From positions 1-39,801 of the forward strand of contig JADGPO010000146.1 of NCBI GenBank assembly GCA_017882405.1: a stretch of DNA of 39,801 nt. The letters are read 5' to 3'. The notes beneath the pieces are model-generated. The model made no database searches. It had not been told where the DNA came from and saw only the letters and a list, made by a program, of their open reading frames with translations. Positions within the stretch are counted from its first letter, which is position 1. Each line of letters starts with the position of its first letter. This document shows, piece by piece, positions 29,938 to 38,559 of this stretch. A program made the position numbers and the translations under genes. The stretch is from Solirubrobacteraceae bacterium. GTDB taxonomy: Bacteria > Actinomycetota > Thermoleophilia > Solirubrobacterales > Solirubrobacteraceae.

Positions 29938-31671
29938 TCAGCTGGAAGCTGATGTGCGCTGCATGCGGAGCACGCTCATGACCGGCCCGAGCGCGACCTG
30001 CCCGAGGCCGCAGATCGACGTCAGGCGCATCGTCTCCTCCAGCTGATCGATGCGCGCTTCGACGTCGTCGGCACCGCCGCCTTGCAGGAGCAGGTCGCTG
30101 AGCATGATGTGCGCTTTGTGAGAGCCGACCCGGCACGGGACGCACTTACCGCAGGACTCGTTGCGAAAGAAGCGCAGGACGTTGGTGGCCGCGGCGAGCA
30201 GGTTGGTGCCCTCGCCGATCACGACGACCGCTCCGGAGCCGAGCATCGAGCCGGCGTCGGCCAACGGCTTGAAGTCCAGTGGCACGTCGAGCTGGTCGGG
30301 TCCGACGAAGTTCGAGGATGCGCCCCCGGGCTGGAATGCCTGCAGCTCGGCGCCGTCGGCGAGTCCGCCGGCGAGCTCGATGAGCCCGCGGGCGGTCGTG
30401 CCCATCGGGACGCAATACACGTCGGGGCGGGCGATGTGTCCGGAGATGGCAAAGAACTTCAATCCGACGCCTCCGTTGACGCCCTGGTCGCGCCACCACT
30501 GGGCGCCGCGTCGCATGATGATCGGCACGGCGGCGAACGTCTCAACCGAGTTCATCAGCGTCGGCTTGCCCCACAGCCCGTAGACGGCCGGAAATGGCGG
30601 CTTGTTACGCGGTTCGCCGCGGTGACCCTCCATGCATTCCAGCAGGGCGGACTCCTCGCCGAGGATGTAGCCCCCGGGCGAGGTGAAGATGTCGATGTCC
30701 AGGTTCCGACCGGATCCGAGCACATCGGGCCCTATCACTCCGTGCGCCCGGGCATTGGCGAGCTCGGCGCGGACGGCGTTCGCTTCGGGCCCGTACTCGT
30801 GGCGGATGAAGACCCAGCCCTGCTCGGCACCGGTGGCCAGCATGGCGACCAGCATGCCTTCGATCACGAGGTGCGGCTGCTCAGCGAGGATCTGGCGGTC
30901 CTTGAACGTGCCGGGCTCGGACTCGTCGGCGTTGCAGATCACGTACTTCGGCTCGTTCTCCTGGCTGGCGACCATCTCCCACTTGCCGCCGGTCGGAAAC
31001 CCGGCCCCGCCCATTCCCCGCAGGCCTGACTCCTTGAGCTCCCCGATCGCGTGCTCCAGGAAGCCGCCCATCCCGCGCAACCCGGACTCGTCCAGACGCT
31101 CGATCGCCTCCTCACCGCCGAACTCGCCGGCGAGGACGCTGCGCACGACGGCGTAGCGATCCACATCCGCTCCTTCGGGATACGGGTCGTTCGGCCAGTG
31201 ACGAGGGGGCCGTGCGGGGGGCGTCGCGAGTTGCGCGCCGGAGCGCGCGCTGTCGACGAGCTCCTCGACCTCGGCTGCTGCGACCGGGCGCTCGTTGACG
31301 GTCAATGCCGGGGCGATGTCGCACCGCCCCAGACACGACACCGTGCGCAACTCGATCTCGACGTCGTCCCCGTAACGAGCACGGATCTCAGCGATCTGCT
31401 CGTCGGCGCCCTGCAGCCAGCAGGACAGGTCCCGGCACACGGCGACCTCGATCCGCGGGGGCGCGTCGACCCGGAAGTGCGGGTAGAACGAGATCAGCCC
31501 CTCGATCTCGTACAACGGCCGGCGCGTGTCGCGTGACAGTGTCAGCAACCGGTCGCGTGGCAGCCAGCCGCACTCAGCTTGGATCGCGTTCAGCGCCGGG
31601 ATCAGGCTGGGACCGGGGAACTTGCCCGCGCGCGCCTCGCGGCCGGGGACGCGTCCGTTGGTGATCGACAT
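29938..31671 (-). CDS. Formate dehydrogenase beta subunit, NuoE-NuoF fusion
   Basis: Diaphorase-type subunit of 577 residues that passes electrons between the FdhA clusters and NAD. The NuoE part (1-145) has a [2Fe-2S] site: Cys79, Cys84, Cys113 and Cys117 (CRDLSC, CLGRC). The NuoF part has the FMN/NADH region GMGGAGFPTGGKWEM, NADESEPGTFKDR, GAGAY-like GGYILGEESAL, and a C-terminal [4Fe-4S] site ESCGKCVPCRVGS with Cys in SICGLGQ. The ATG at 31671 overlaps the FdhA stop by one base. An unusual duplication is present: AIERLDESGLRGMGG (189-203) and AIGELKESGLRGMGG (208-222) repeat with a 19-residue period, just before the FMN loop. Confidence 0.92.
   Translation of the reverse strand: MSITNGRVPGREARAGKFPGPSLIPALNAIQAECGWLPRDRLLTLSRDTRRPLYEIEGLISFYPHFRVDAPPRIEVAVCRDLSCWLQGADEQIAEIRARYGDDVEIELRTVSCLGRCDIAPALTVNERPVAAAEVEELVDSARSGAQLATPPARPPRHWPNDPYPEGADVDRYAVVRSVLAGEFGGEEAIERLDESGLRGMGGFLEHAIGELKESGLRGMGGAGFPTGGKWEMVASQENEPKYVICNADESEPGTFKDRQILAEQPHLVIEGMLVAMLATGAEQGWVFIRHEYGPEANAVRAELANARAHGVIGPDVLGSGRNLDIDIFTSPGGYILGEESALLECMEGHRGEPRNKPPFPAVYGLWGKPTLMNSVETFAAVPIIMRRGAQWWRDQGVNGGVGLKFFAISGHIARPDVYCVPMGTTARGLIELAGGLADGAELQAFQPGGASSNFVGPDQLDVPLDFKPLADAGSMLGSGAVVVIGEGTNLLAAATNVLRFFRNESCGKCVPCRVGSHKAHIMLSDLLLQGGGADDVEARIDQLEETMRLTSICGLGQVALGPVMSVLRMQRTSASS
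31006..31107 (-). repeat. Tandem duplication inside the FdhB gene
   Basis: Two 45-nt units (31063-31107 and 31006-31050) encode near-identical 15-residue segments, each ending ESGLRGMGG, with a 57-nt period. Twelve of the 15 residues match. The DNA copies differ at several codon positions, so the duplication is not fresh. Only the second copy runs into the FMN-binding GAGFPTG. Confidence 0.75.
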
Positions 31672-34535
31672 CAGTCGCCGGCCGCGACCGTCGCCGGAGC
31701 GCCCGCCGCCTCGACGCGGACCGCGCAGAACTTGAACTCCGGAATCTTCCCGAACGGGTCGATCTCGTCGATCGTGAGCAGGTTCGCCGCTGCCTCGCGG
31801 AAGTGAAACGGGATGAAGCAACTGCCGACGGTCTCGCGATGCGACACCCTGGCCTCCAGCTCGATCGCCCCCCGCCGCGAGCTGACGCGGGCGAAGTCCC
31901 CGTCGGCGATTCCCAACCGCCCAGCGTCCCGCGGGTTCAGGAACACCGTCGCCGTGGGGGAGATCGTGTCCAGCGCGTAGGAGCGCCGGGTCATCGAGCC
32001 CGTATGCCAGTGCTCGAGCAGGCGACCGGTGTTCAGCACGAACGGAAATTCCTCGTTGGGCAGCTCGCGGGCCGGCAGCCACTCCGCCGGCACGAGGTGG
32101 GCGAGGCCGTCGTCGGTGTTGAACGAATCCTGGAACAGGACGACCGTCCCGTCGCTCTCGTCCGGATCGGAGTTCGGGTAGAGCTTGCCGGTCGGACCCA
32201 GGTTCTCGTAGCGCAGGTTCGTGTAGTTGGGCATCAGCGCCACCTGCTCGTCGAAGATCTCGCTGGGGGACTGGTAGTCCATCGGCAGCCCGACCCGGTT
32301 GGCGATGTCCTGGATGATCTCCCAGTCGACCCGGGCCTCGCCGGGCGGCTCGAGCACCTTGCGGCCGCGCTGCACGCGACGGTCGGTGTTCGTGTAGCTT
32401 CCCTCCTTCTCCAAATACGAGGATGCCGGCAGGACCACGTCGGCGAACTCGGCCGTCTCGGTCAGGAAGATGTCCTGCACGGCCAGGAAGTCAAGTGCCG
32501 CCAGCGCCTTGCGAACCTTGTTGATGTTGGGGTCAGACAGGAACGGGTTCTCGCCCATCATGTACATGCCGCGCACGCTGCCGGTCAGCGCCGCGCCGAT
32601 GATCTCGGTGACGGTCAGTCCGCGCTGGGGATCCAGCGAGCGACCCCAGGCGGCCTCGAATCGCTCCTGCACCGCCGGTCGGTCGACGGGCTGATAATCG
32701 GGATAGAACATCGGAATCAGGCCTGCATCGGATGCCCCCTGCACGTTGTTCTGGCCGCGCAGCGGATGAAGTCCGCTGCCGGGGCGCCCGACGTTGCCGG
32801 TGATGGAGCACAAGGCGATCAGACACCGCGCGTTGTCGGTTCCGGTGGTGTGCTGGGAGATGCCCATGCCCCAGTACACGACCGCGGCCCCGGCCTCGCC
32901 CCACAACCGCGCGACCTCGCGGATCATCGCCGGTGCGATCCCGCAGATCTGCCCGGCCCGCTCGGCGGGATACTGCTTGACCATCTTCGCCAGCTCGCCG
33001 TAGTTGCTGGTCCGCTCGGCGATGAACTCACGGTCGACCAGGCCGGCGGCGATGATCTCGAACATCACCCCGTTGTAGAAGGCGACGTCGGTGCCCGGCT
33101 TGATCTGGCAGTAGATGTCGGCGTGATCGGCCACCCGCTCGCGCCGCGGATCGACCACAATCAGCTTCGTTCCGCGCCGCCGGGCCTGCTTGAAGAACGA
33201 CGAGGCGACCGGGTGATTGGCGGTGGTATTGGTGCCGGCCAGAATCGCGACGTCGGCGTTGATGACGTCACCGTAGGTGGTCGACACCGCCGCGGACCCG
33301 ACGCCTTCGAACAGCGCGGCGACGCTCGAGGCGTGGCAAAGGCGCGTGCAGTGATCGATGTTGTTGGTGCCAAACCCGGCGCGGATCAGCTTCTGGAACA
33401 GATAGGCCTCTTCGTTGGAGCATTTCGCCGATCCAAAGCCCGCGATCGCGCCCCCGCCATGCTCGTCGCGAATCGCCACCAGCCGTCCCGCGACCAGGTC
33501 CAGAGCCTCCTCCCAGCTCGCCTCCCGGAAGTGGGGCATCACCTCCGCGTAATCGACCAGCCCTCCCGGCTTGCGCCGGCCGCGCCCTTCGCCCTTGACG
33601 TCGCCCGACAGCGCGCCCTTGGGATAGGAGTCGTCGCGGCGGATCAGCGGCATGGTGAGGCGCTGGGGGGATCGTGCGTAGTCCCACCCGTAACGGCCCT
33701 TGACGCACAGCCGCCCCTTGGATCCGGGCTGGTCGCGTCCCTCGGCGAACGCGATGGCGTGGCGGTCTTCGTCCACGTGGTAGGTGAGGGCACAGCCGAC
33801 ACCGCAGTAGGGGCAGACCGAGTCGACCTGGCGCAGCTCGGAGCGAGGGCGGATCGGGACATCGTGCAGCGGCTTGTTGGTCAGCGCCCCGGTCGGGCAG
33901 GCTGCGACGCATTCTCCGCAGGTGACGCACGACGAGTCGCCCATCGGATCGTTGAGGTCGAACGCGATGCGGGTTGTGTAGCCCTTGCCGCTGCGGCCGA
34001 TCACGTCGTTGCCCTGGATGTCGTCGCAGGCGCGCACGCAGCGGTCACACAGGATGCATGCGTCGTGATTGACGGAGATCACCGGGTTCGAGCTGTCGAG
34101 CCCGCGTCCTTCGCCCTGAGGCACGCCGTCGTCCTGGCTGAGGCCGAATTGGCGGACGAGGACCAGCAGCTCGTTGTCGGCGGTGGTCGTTTCCTTGGGA
34201 TCGAGCTCGGGATCGGGCTGGTCGGCCAGCAGCAGCTCGGTCAGCGTCGAACGCTGGCGCTCGACCCGCTCGTTGGTGGTGGTGACCTCCATGCCCTCTT
34301 CGCAGGGCCGGACGCACGCGGCGGCATAGACGCGGGCGCCGATGTCCACGACGCACATGCGGCATACCCCGACGGGGTCATAGCGCGGATCGTGGCAGAG
34401 CACCGGGATCGCGATCCCGAGCTGCGCGGCGGCGTCGAGGATCGTCGTGCCGTCGGCGACGGTGACCTCTTGCCCGTCGATCCGCAGCGTGACGTTCTTG
34501 GTTACCGCAGTGGGGGTAGCTGATGCGGTCGCCAC
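31671..34535 (-). CDS. fdhA: Formate dehydrogenase alpha subunit (Mo/W-bis-MGD)
   Basis: Catalytic subunit of 954 residues that oxidises formate to CO2 (or the reverse). The N-terminus holds a NuoG-like [2Fe-2S] domain (Cys47, 58, 61, 74), then two [4Fe-4S] ferredoxin-type sites (Cys160, 163, 166, 170 and Cys203, 206, 209, 213). The molybdopterin part begins with a further [4Fe-4S] site (Cys241, 244, 248, 277). The active site is RLCHASSVAAL, with Cys400 as metal ligand next to His401, so this is a cysteine, not selenocysteine, enzyme. A C-terminal dinucleotide-binding domain ends the chain. GTG 34535 is preceded by GAGGAG. It starts seven bases after the AOR stop and overlaps the FdhB gene. 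The layout is that of cytosolic NAD-linked FDHs. Confidence 0.94.
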   Translation of the reverse strand: MATASATPTAVTKNVTLRIDGQEVTVADGTTILDAAAQLGIAIPVLCHDPRYDPVGVCRMCVVDIGARVYAAACVRPCEEGMEVTTTNERVERQRSTLTELLLADQPDPELDPKETTTADNELLVLVRQFGLSQDDGVPQGEGRGLDSSNPVISVNHDACILCDRCVRACDDIQGNDVIGRSGKGYTTRIAFDLNDPMGDSSCVTCGECVAACPTGALTNKPLHDVPIRPRSELRQVDSVCPYCGVGCALTYHVDEDRHAIAFAEGRDQPGSKGRLCVKGRYGWDYARSPQRLTMPLIRRDDSYPKGALSGDVKGEGRGRRKPGGLVDYAEVMPHFREASWEEALDLVAGRLVAIRDEHGGGAIAGFGSAKCSNEEAYLFQKLIRAGFGTNNIDHCTRLCHASSVAALFEGVGSAAVSTTYGDVINADVAILAGTNTTANHPVASSFFKQARRRGTKLIVVDPRRERVADHADIYCQIKPGTDVAFYNGVMFEIIAAGLVDREFIAERTSNYGELAKMVKQYPAERAGQICGIAPAMIREVARLWGEAGAAVVYWGMGISQHTTGTDNARCLIALCSITGNVGRPGSGLHPLRGQNNVQGASDAGLIPMFYPDYQPVDRPAVQERFEAAWGRSLDPQRGLTVTEIIGAALTGSVRGMYMMGENPFLSDPNINKVRKALAALDFLAVQDIFLTETAEFADVVLPASSYLEKEGSYTNTDRRVQRGRKVLEPPGEARVDWEIIQDIANRVGLPMDYQSPSEIFDEQVALMPNYTNLRYENLGPTGKLYPNSDPDESDGTVVLFQDSFNTDDGLAHLVPAEWLPARELPNEEFPFVLNTGRLLEHWHTGSMTRRSYALDTISPTATVFLNPRDAGRLGIADGDFARVSSRRGAIELEARVSHRETVGSCFIPFHFREAAANLLTIDEIDPFGKIPEFKFCAVRVEAAGAPATVAAGD

Positions 34536-34542
34536 GGGCTCC

Positions 34543-36387
34543 TCAACTCTCGCTCGTTACACCGATTGCTCGATTCGCCGGGCTCAGCCGGTCGAGATCC
34601 AGCTCGCGTAGCGTACCGCTGCGCGGCACTCCGGTCGGCTCCAGGCCGCGGCCGCGATAGTAGGCATCGATCATTCGTGTCAGACGCTCCGGGGTTAGCG
34701 TCGCGGTACGCCCGGAGTCCAGCTCCAAGGGCTGCGTGAGGAAGCGCTCGGGCAGCCAGTCCTCTGCGCGCGTCCACCCCTCGCGAAGGTTGAACAGGCG
34801 CTTGGCGAGCACGATCCGCCGAGCGGTCTGCTCCAGCTCCGCCGCGTCGACATCCCACCCCGTGACCTTCTCGAGCAGCGCGGCCCATTCCGAGAACGGG
34901 TCCTCGAACACGCCGCGCAGGAACTTGCAGAGAATCAGCGAGTCCATGATCGCCGCGCGGTCCTCGGTCTCGATCGCGCCGGCCACGGCCGGCGCGCCGC
35001 CATCCAACCGGTCGTGGCGGCCAGATAGGTCGAACTCGTAGGCGCCCGAACGGTTGTGATCAGCGCCGCGGGCGTTCACCGACAGACCCAGCGCCATCGC
35101 CTGCAACGTCCGCGGCTCATACCCGGGCAGCTCGAGCCCCTTCACGTGCGCCGCAAACGCCCCTGATCCCTGCCCGACCTTGCGTGACGCAAACCGCGAG
35201 CCTTCGGCCAGCAGATCGCCGAGGCCCTCGCGGGCGCCGATCTCCTCGATCGCGCGCAGCAACGCTTCGGCGTCGCCGAAGCGCAGCCATGGCGCGTCGA
35301 TCAGACCCGCCTCGGCGCTTTCCATCGCCCAGGCGATCGTTCCGCCAGTCGAGATCGTGTCGATCCCGAGCTCGTCGCAGCGCGAGCTGGCGGCGATGAC
35401 CGCATCCGCGTCGCCGACGCCGCATAGCGGGCCAAGCGCGAACACGTTCTCGTATTCCATCCGGGTCTTCTTGCCACCGGGGCCGCGGTAGAGGTGCTCG
35501 CACCCGATCGAGCACGACGCGCACGAACTGCGAGCCACTTGACGGAGCTCGGCGACGTCCTCGGCTCCCAGCGTCGACGCGCCCTCGAAGCTCGCTGCGG
35601 AAAAGTTGCGGGTCGGGAGCGTCGAGATCGCATTGAACGCCAGCAGATTGGCCATCGTGCCCAGCTCGCGGTACTTCGCGGTCGCTGGCCCAAATGACCG
35701 GCCGCGCAGCTCTCTCGCTGCCGCCAGGACCCCCGGTGGATCCGCGGAAGCAACCTTGCGGGACGGACGCACCATGACCGCCTTGCACAGCTTCGAACCC
35801 ATCACGGCGCCGAGGCCGCCGCGGCCGGCGTGACGTCCGTCGTGAGAGACCGTCGCGTAGCGGACGAGCCGCTCCCCCGCTTGACCGATCGCCGCGACAC
35901 GCCAGGCCGGCCCCATGCGATCACGCAGGCGCACCTCGGCCTCAGCAGCCGGTAGGCCCCAGAACTCATCCGCCGGAGCCAGCCACACCGAGCCGCCATC
36001 GATCATCAACACCGACGGCTGCGGACAACGGCCGCGCAGCACGACCGCGTCATGACCCGTGAGCTTGCCGGCGATCGCGAAATGGCTCGAGGCGAGAGCA
36101 TCAGTCAGCCGACCGGTCAGTGGCGACTTCGCCACGACCGCGAACTTCGCGCTCGTGGTCAGCGGCGTCCCCACCAAGGGCGAGAAGACGAAGATCAACG
36201 GCGCGGGCGGCGAGAGCGGATCGACCCCGGGCGGGCAGCACTCGTGCATCAGCCACGCCCCCAGGCCAGCGCCCCCGATGAACGATCGCAGCACCCACTC
36301 AGGCAGTGACTTGACCTCTGCCGTCCCGGTAGTGAGATCGACAATCAGGGCCTTGCCGAAATAGCCGCCCGGAAGCGCGCTCGCCAT
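34543..36387 (-). CDS. Aldehyde:ferredoxin oxidoreductase family protein (tungstoenzyme)
   Basis: AOR-family enzyme of 614 residues. Known members hold a tungsto-bispterin and one [4Fe-4S] cluster, and interconvert aldehydes and carboxylic acids. The N-terminal GGYFGKALIVDLTTG is the family's start, followed by the pterin-binding segments GGAGLGAWLMHE, TTSAKFAVVAKSPLTG and HDGRHAGRGGLGAVMGSK. The cluster ligands are CASCSIGC (about Cys289, 292, 296) and a distant Cys in DSLILCKFLRG (about 487), the classic spacing. ATG 36387 is used; a TTG lies one codon earlier. The stop is seven bases before fdhA. No separate ferredoxin-like partner gene is present, so FdhA/FdhB clusters may take its electrons; that is inference. 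Confidence 0.93.
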   Translation of the reverse strand: MASALPGGYFGKALIVDLTTGTAEVKSLPEWVLRSFIGGAGLGAWLMHECCPPGVDPLSPPAPLIFVFSPLVGTPLTTSAKFAVVAKSPLTGRLTDALASSHFAIAGKLTGHDAVVLRGRCPQPSVLMIDGGSVWLAPADEFWGLPAAEAEVRLRDRMGPAWRVAAIGQAGERLVRYATVSHDGRHAGRGGLGAVMGSKLCKAVMVRPSRKVASADPPGVLAAARELRGRSFGPATAKYRELGTMANLLAFNAISTLPTRNFSAASFEGASTLGAEDVAELRQVARSSCASCSIGCEHLYRGPGGKKTRMEYENVFALGPLCGVGDADAVIAASSRCDELGIDTISTGGTIAWAMESAEAGLIDAPWLRFGDAEALLRAIEEIGAREGLGDLLAEGSRFASRKVGQGSGAFAAHVKGLELPGYEPRTLQAMALGLSVNARGADHNRSGAYEFDLSGRHDRLDGGAPAVAGAIETEDRAAIMDSLILCKFLRGVFEDPFSEWAALLEKVTGWDVDAAELEQTARRIVLAKRLFNLREGWTRAEDWLPERFLTQPLELDSGRTATLTPERLTRMIDAYYRGRGLEPTGVPRSGTLRELDLDRLSPANRAIGVTSES

Positions 36388-36436
36388 CAAAGCAGCCTAC
36401 CGCTGGCTTCGCAGGATGAGGCCCGGCCGCTCCTCG

Positions 36437-37282
36437 TTAGCCGCCTGCGTCGGCAGCCAGGAACGCAAGTGAGTCCCCCGCTGCCAGCGGCAGATGCGGA
36501 TCGCGACTGATTTGATCGCCGTTGAGTGCCGCGACGACGTGCTCGTCCAGGGTCAATCCAACCGCCAGGGCGGCGGCCCCGAGCGTGCACGCCCGGATTG
36601 TCTCCCGCCGCGGACCGGACTTCGGTGCCAGGGTTCCGAATCGCTCGACCACCACCTCCGGCGCGGGAAGCGCCCGGGCCTGGCGGTAGTCAGCCTGCTC
36701 GTTGAGGTTTTGGACTGACCTCAGCGCCGGGTCGAGCCGCGCGAGCACCGAATCGTCAAGGAGCGCGGCTTCGCCCAAGCGCAGCACCCGACAGCGATCG
36801 AAGATGAACGCCGGCTTGAGACGATCGGCGGCGATCAGCTCCTCGACGATCCCGAGCAGGCTCGTCCGGTAGGCGGCGGCGAGCGGCTGCCGGTGGCCGC
36901 CGATCTCCGGCAACACGACATCCTCATCGTCGCCGAGCGCGGCGACGACGCGCGCCACGAACGCGGGGTGAAGCAGCGGCACGTCGGTCGACGACAGGTA
37001 CGCGACCGACGCGCGATCGCCGATCGCGCGCAGACCACCGGCCAGTCCCTGCAGCGGACCGCGACCCTCGGTGGCGTCGTCGACGATCTCGACGGCAACC
37101 GCCAGGTCCGGCAGCTGCTGTCCGGGAGCGCGCACAACGATTACGGGCCCGTCCACCACGCGGGCGACGATCCCGGTGACGCGCCGCAGCAGCGTCGAGC
37201 CGTGCCACTCCAGTGCGGCCTTCGGCGATCCCATCCGAGATGACCGACCGCCCGCCAGAACGATTCCCGCCGCGTCGCGCAT
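36437..37282 (-). CDS. MobA-like nucleotidyltransferase fused to a MoaD-like domain
   Basis: Fusion of 281 residues. The first 190 or so are a MobA-type enzyme that attaches GMP to molybdopterin: GIVLAGGRSSRMGSPKAAL, DATEGRGPLQGLAGGLRA, YLSSTDVPLLHP and LPEIGGHRQPLAAAY. The last 75 residues (from EVVVERFGTLAP) form a MoaD/ThiS-like beta-grasp domain: LGAAALAVGLTLDEHVVAAL, NGDQISRDP, and an end at AFLAADAGG with the terminal Gly-Gly used for thiocarboxylate formation. ATG 37282 begins directly at the MobA fold; earlier in-frame codons look non-coding. It is the first gene of the operon, 49 nt before AOR, and diverges from the CBS gene. Confidence 0.88.
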   Translation of the reverse strand: MRDAAGIVLAGGRSSRMGSPKAALEWHGSTLLRRVTGIVARVVDGPVIVVRAPGQQLPDLAVAVEIVDDATEGRGPLQGLAGGLRAIGDRASVAYLSSTDVPLLHPAFVARVVAALGDDEDVVLPEIGGHRQPLAAAYRTSLLGIVEELIAADRLKPAFIFDRCRVLRLGEAALLDDSVLARLDPALRSVQNLNEQADYRQARALPAPEVVVERFGTLAPKSGPRRETIRACTLGAAALAVGLTLDEHVVAALNGDQISRDPHLPLAAGDSLAFLAADAGG

Positions 37283-37398
37283 CGGTCCGATGGTAGGCCC
37301 GCGGCGGAGTGGGTGACATCCGTCTGGCACCGCCCCATCCGTTCACCTGCTGCATATCCACCAGGGGCAGCTATCGGACCGGCATAGAATTCCGCACT

Positions 37399-37845
37399 GT
37401 GAGCTCGAGCGAGTGGAGCGTCGGCAAGCTTTCGCGCGACGAGGCGTCGGACCTTTCGGTCCGGGACGTGATGTACACGTCCCCGAAGACGCTCCCAGCC
37501 GACACAACCGTCGGCGAGCTGCGCCGCCAGTTCGAGCAACCTAAGCTCCGCACCGCCCTCCTAGCCGATGGGAGCACCTTCGTGGGCGCGATCCAGCGCG
37601 CTGACGTCCCGGCGTCTGCTGCGTCAGAGGAGCAGGCGATCGGCTATGCGCAGCGCCGGCCCGAGGCGATCGGGCCCGAACGACCCGCCGCAGAGGCGCT
37701 CGCGCGCTTGGACGGCGAGAACGATGACTATCGTCTCGTCGTGCTCGCCGACGATGGTCAGACTCTGATCGGGCTGGTCTGCATGAACGCGGCACGGACG
37801 CACTTCTGCGTCGATAAACGTGGGACCCAAGCGGTCGTGCCGTAG
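37399..37845 (+). CDS. CBS domain protein
   Basis: Protein of 148 residues with a pair of CBS-like modules, which usually bind adenosyl ligands and regulate other proteins. The first reads VRDVMYTSPKTLPADTTVGE, LRTALLADGSTFVGAIQRAD; the second PERPAAEALARLDGENDDYR and LVVLADDGQTLIGLVCMN. GTG 37399 is chosen; a longer in-frame version from 37309 adds 30 residues without family features. The tail ends HFCVDKRGTQAVVP. It is divergent from the MobA-MoaD gene across 116 nt, so a shared control region is possible. Confidence 0.82.
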   Translation: MSSSEWSVGKLSRDEASDLSVRDVMYTSPKTLPADTTVGELRRQFEQPKLRTALLADGSTFVGAIQRADVPASAASEEQAIGYAQRRPEAIGPERPAAEALARLDGENDDYRLVVLADDGQTLIGLVCMNAARTHFCVDKRGTQAVVP

Positions 37846-37881
37846 CCGTTGGGCCGCGCCTCAGTAGCGCATAGACCGCTT

Positions 37882-37898
37882 GAGGCTCGCGAAGCCTC
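37882..37898 (+). terminator. Hairpin after the CBS gene
   Basis: GAGGCT and AGCCTC form a 6-bp stem around CGCGA, 37 nt after the stop. No T-run follows; weak terminator candidate. Confidence 0.3.
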
Positions 37899-38445
37899 GG
37901 GACTCGGCCGACTCAACCCCCCGGTGAGTCCAACGGTGCATGGCCCTCTAGGCGTTGCGACGAATCTGTGCCAGCAAGCCGCCGACCGCGAGTGCCAAGC
38001 CCACCGCCGCGAATAGTGGTACACCCCTTCCGCAATCGTGGGTGCGCAGAATCGAGCCCGCGACCCCGGGGGGCATGGGGCCGCGGGCCTTCGATACGCG
38101 CGCGCTGCGGGGGCGCTGAGCGCACGCGATGCATCCATGCTGTTCCCACGCTACGCCCTTATCGCGGATCCGCAACCTGGCCCAGGGTTAAACCGGCGGT
38201 CAGCACGGGGGAGCTCGTTCTTTCTGCGGGCACGCGGACGACGCAAACAGGCCGTGCCCGTGGGGATCTGTCCGCCCTCACGGAGCCCGTGCGAAGCATC
38301 CGTGCTGCCGCCACCGCTACGCACTGAGTACCGGCAGGTCTAAGCAAGTTTTCGGAGCTTGAACCAACCTTCTGCTGCCCGAAGCGTCTTAAGAGATAAG
38401 GAAGCGCAGGGACGCGGTTCAGAACGCCGGGCGAACGATTGATTG

Positions 38446-38475
38446 ACGGGCCTGTCCGGGGCGGGACAGGCCCGT
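38446..38475. terminator. Strong 12-bp perfect hairpin
   Basis: ACGGGCCTGTCC (38446-38457) and GGACAGGCCCGT (38464-38475) pair perfectly around a 6-nt loop. No T-run follows on the plus strand. It lies 84 nt upstream of the small gene at 38560, so it may be a terminator, part of a leader, or a mobile-element end. Confidence 0.5.
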
Positions 38476-38559
38476 TGCGTTCGACGTGACGGCGCCAGTT
38501 CCGCGGCCCGTCAGCGTCCTAAGAACTGCACCAGGCAAGGATGTGAAGCAAGGGGCGCT

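Larger units (their letters stand above)
37846..38559. other. 714-nt region without a confident gene
   Basis: Between the CBS gene and the small gene at 38560. It holds a small hairpin near 37890, the strong hairpin at 38446-38475, and on the minus strand (37948-38175) an open frame whose last 30 codons (CGRGVPLFAAVGLALAVGGL, then LAQIRRNA) look like a C-terminal membrane anchor. No start, signal peptide or family supports a whole gene there. Base composition is less extreme than in the flanking genes. Confidence 0.5.

Noticed and set aside
31803..34523. A 906-codon open frame on the plus strand opposite fdhA
   Set aside because: It is antisense to a full-length, motif-complete formate dehydrogenase gene. 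Its translation is Arg/Gly/Val/Asp-rich with no recognisable domain, the usual shadow in GC-rich DNA.
37948..38175. 75-codon minus-strand frame with a hydrophobic C-terminus
   Set aside because: Only the last 30 codons look protein-like. There is no Shine-Dalgarno, signal or family, so it is described under the intergenic region instead of as a gene.
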